Assembly: GCF_017676385.1 (NCBI RefSeq)
Contig: NZ_JAFFZN010000001.1
Location: 62,001 to 126,000, forward strand
From: Streptomyces spirodelae
GTDB lineage: Bacteria > Actinomycetota > Actinomycetes > Streptomycetales > Streptomycetaceae
Direction: 5' to 3'
Length of the DNA: 64,000 bases
Shown here: positions 63,925 through 64,000 of the stretch, in pieces
Numbering within the stretch: the first letter of the stretch is position 1
How the letters are laid out: the number at the start of each line of letters is the position of its first letter
Notes under the pieces: model-generated
Database searches by the model: none
What the model saw: only the letters and a program-made list of their open reading frames with translations
Told to the model about the DNA's origin: nothing
Program-made: the position numbers and the translations under genes

Positions 63925-64000
63925 TCAAACCTGCTCGGGGTACGGGGCGAAGGGAGCCCAGCCCTTGATGGCGAACCGCTCTCCCTCGCGGGCCACTTCG
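63925..64000 (-). CDS. Partial gene, last 24 codons of an unidentified protein
   Basis: Minus-strand frame EVAREGERFAIKGWAPFAPYP...EQV ending TGA at 63925-63927, 41 bp before the carboxylesterase start. Only the C-terminus is visible. It is upstream of the carboxylesterase and probably co-transcribed with it. Family not recognisable from so little. Confidence 0.5.
   Translation of the reverse strand, partial: EVAREGERFAIKGWAPFAPYPEQV

Overview
The window is high-GC DNA with GTG starts, 4-base ATGA/GTGA gene overlaps and DmdR-type iron boxes. Several families present (DUF574-type S-adenosyl methyltransferase, NIS siderophore genes, FG-GAP lipoprotein) are typical of Streptomyces, so this reads as a Streptomyces chromosome, accessory or arm-like in places. 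No tRNA, rRNA, CRISPR array, IS element or replication origin was recognised.

Layout. 1-7.8 kb: ordinary genes (prolyl aminopeptidase, NAD-binding ion-channel-like protein, MDR oxidoreductase with divergent TetR, FG-GAP lipoprotein, secreted protein). 7.98-24.85 kb: an iron-regulated NIS siderophore locus. A clear iron box precedes an eight-gene, mostly overlapping operon (PLP type III decarboxylase, diaminobutyrate aminotransferase, diaminobutyrate decarboxylase, IucA/IucC synthetase, N-hydroxylase, MFS exporter, second IucA/IucC synthetase, glutamine-synthetase-like ligase). It converges on a Fec-type uptake system (binding lipoprotein, ATPase, two permeases), whose two transcription units each have an iron-box-like operator. 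The gene set follows the rhizobactin 1021/schizokinen logic (1,3-diaminopropane plus citrate), but no acetyltransferase is present and a GS-like ligase sits in the operon.

25-36 kb: TetR/DUF1772 pair, SRPBCC protein, then an arsenic island (large MJ0619/Tes-like radical SAM, ArsM-like methyltransferase, ACR3, ArsR, ArsC). Next come a frameshifted fragment related to the secreted protein at 6.9 kb, a DUF574 methyltransferase, a Rox-like flavin monooxygenase with what looks like a leader-peptide/hairpin translational attenuator, a MerR regulator and a broken GNAT gene.

36.5-48.1 kb: the most novel-looking locus. A Zur-like operator precedes ten tightly packed genes: ATP-grasp ligase, DUF364-like protein, divergent cysteine-synthase-like PLP enzyme, dipeptide-epimerase-like enolase, MFS exporter, methyltransferase, and a complete family-5 (nickel/peptide) ABC importer with a fused double ATPase. 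The organisation parallels staphylococcal cnt (make, export, re-import a metallophore) but with unrelated biosynthetic enzymes. I infer an ATP-grasp-made zincophore or other metallophore.

48.3-64 kb: DinB and GNAT proteins, a Rieske protein, an alpha/beta hydrolase, a gene graveyard (two decayed methyltransferases and an alpha/beta hydrolase cut by an in-frame stop), a glycosyltransferase, an EamA transporter, an ABC-F protein, a methyltransferase, a WXG100-like/cargo pair, a TIGR01777-like epimerase and a type B carboxylesterase.
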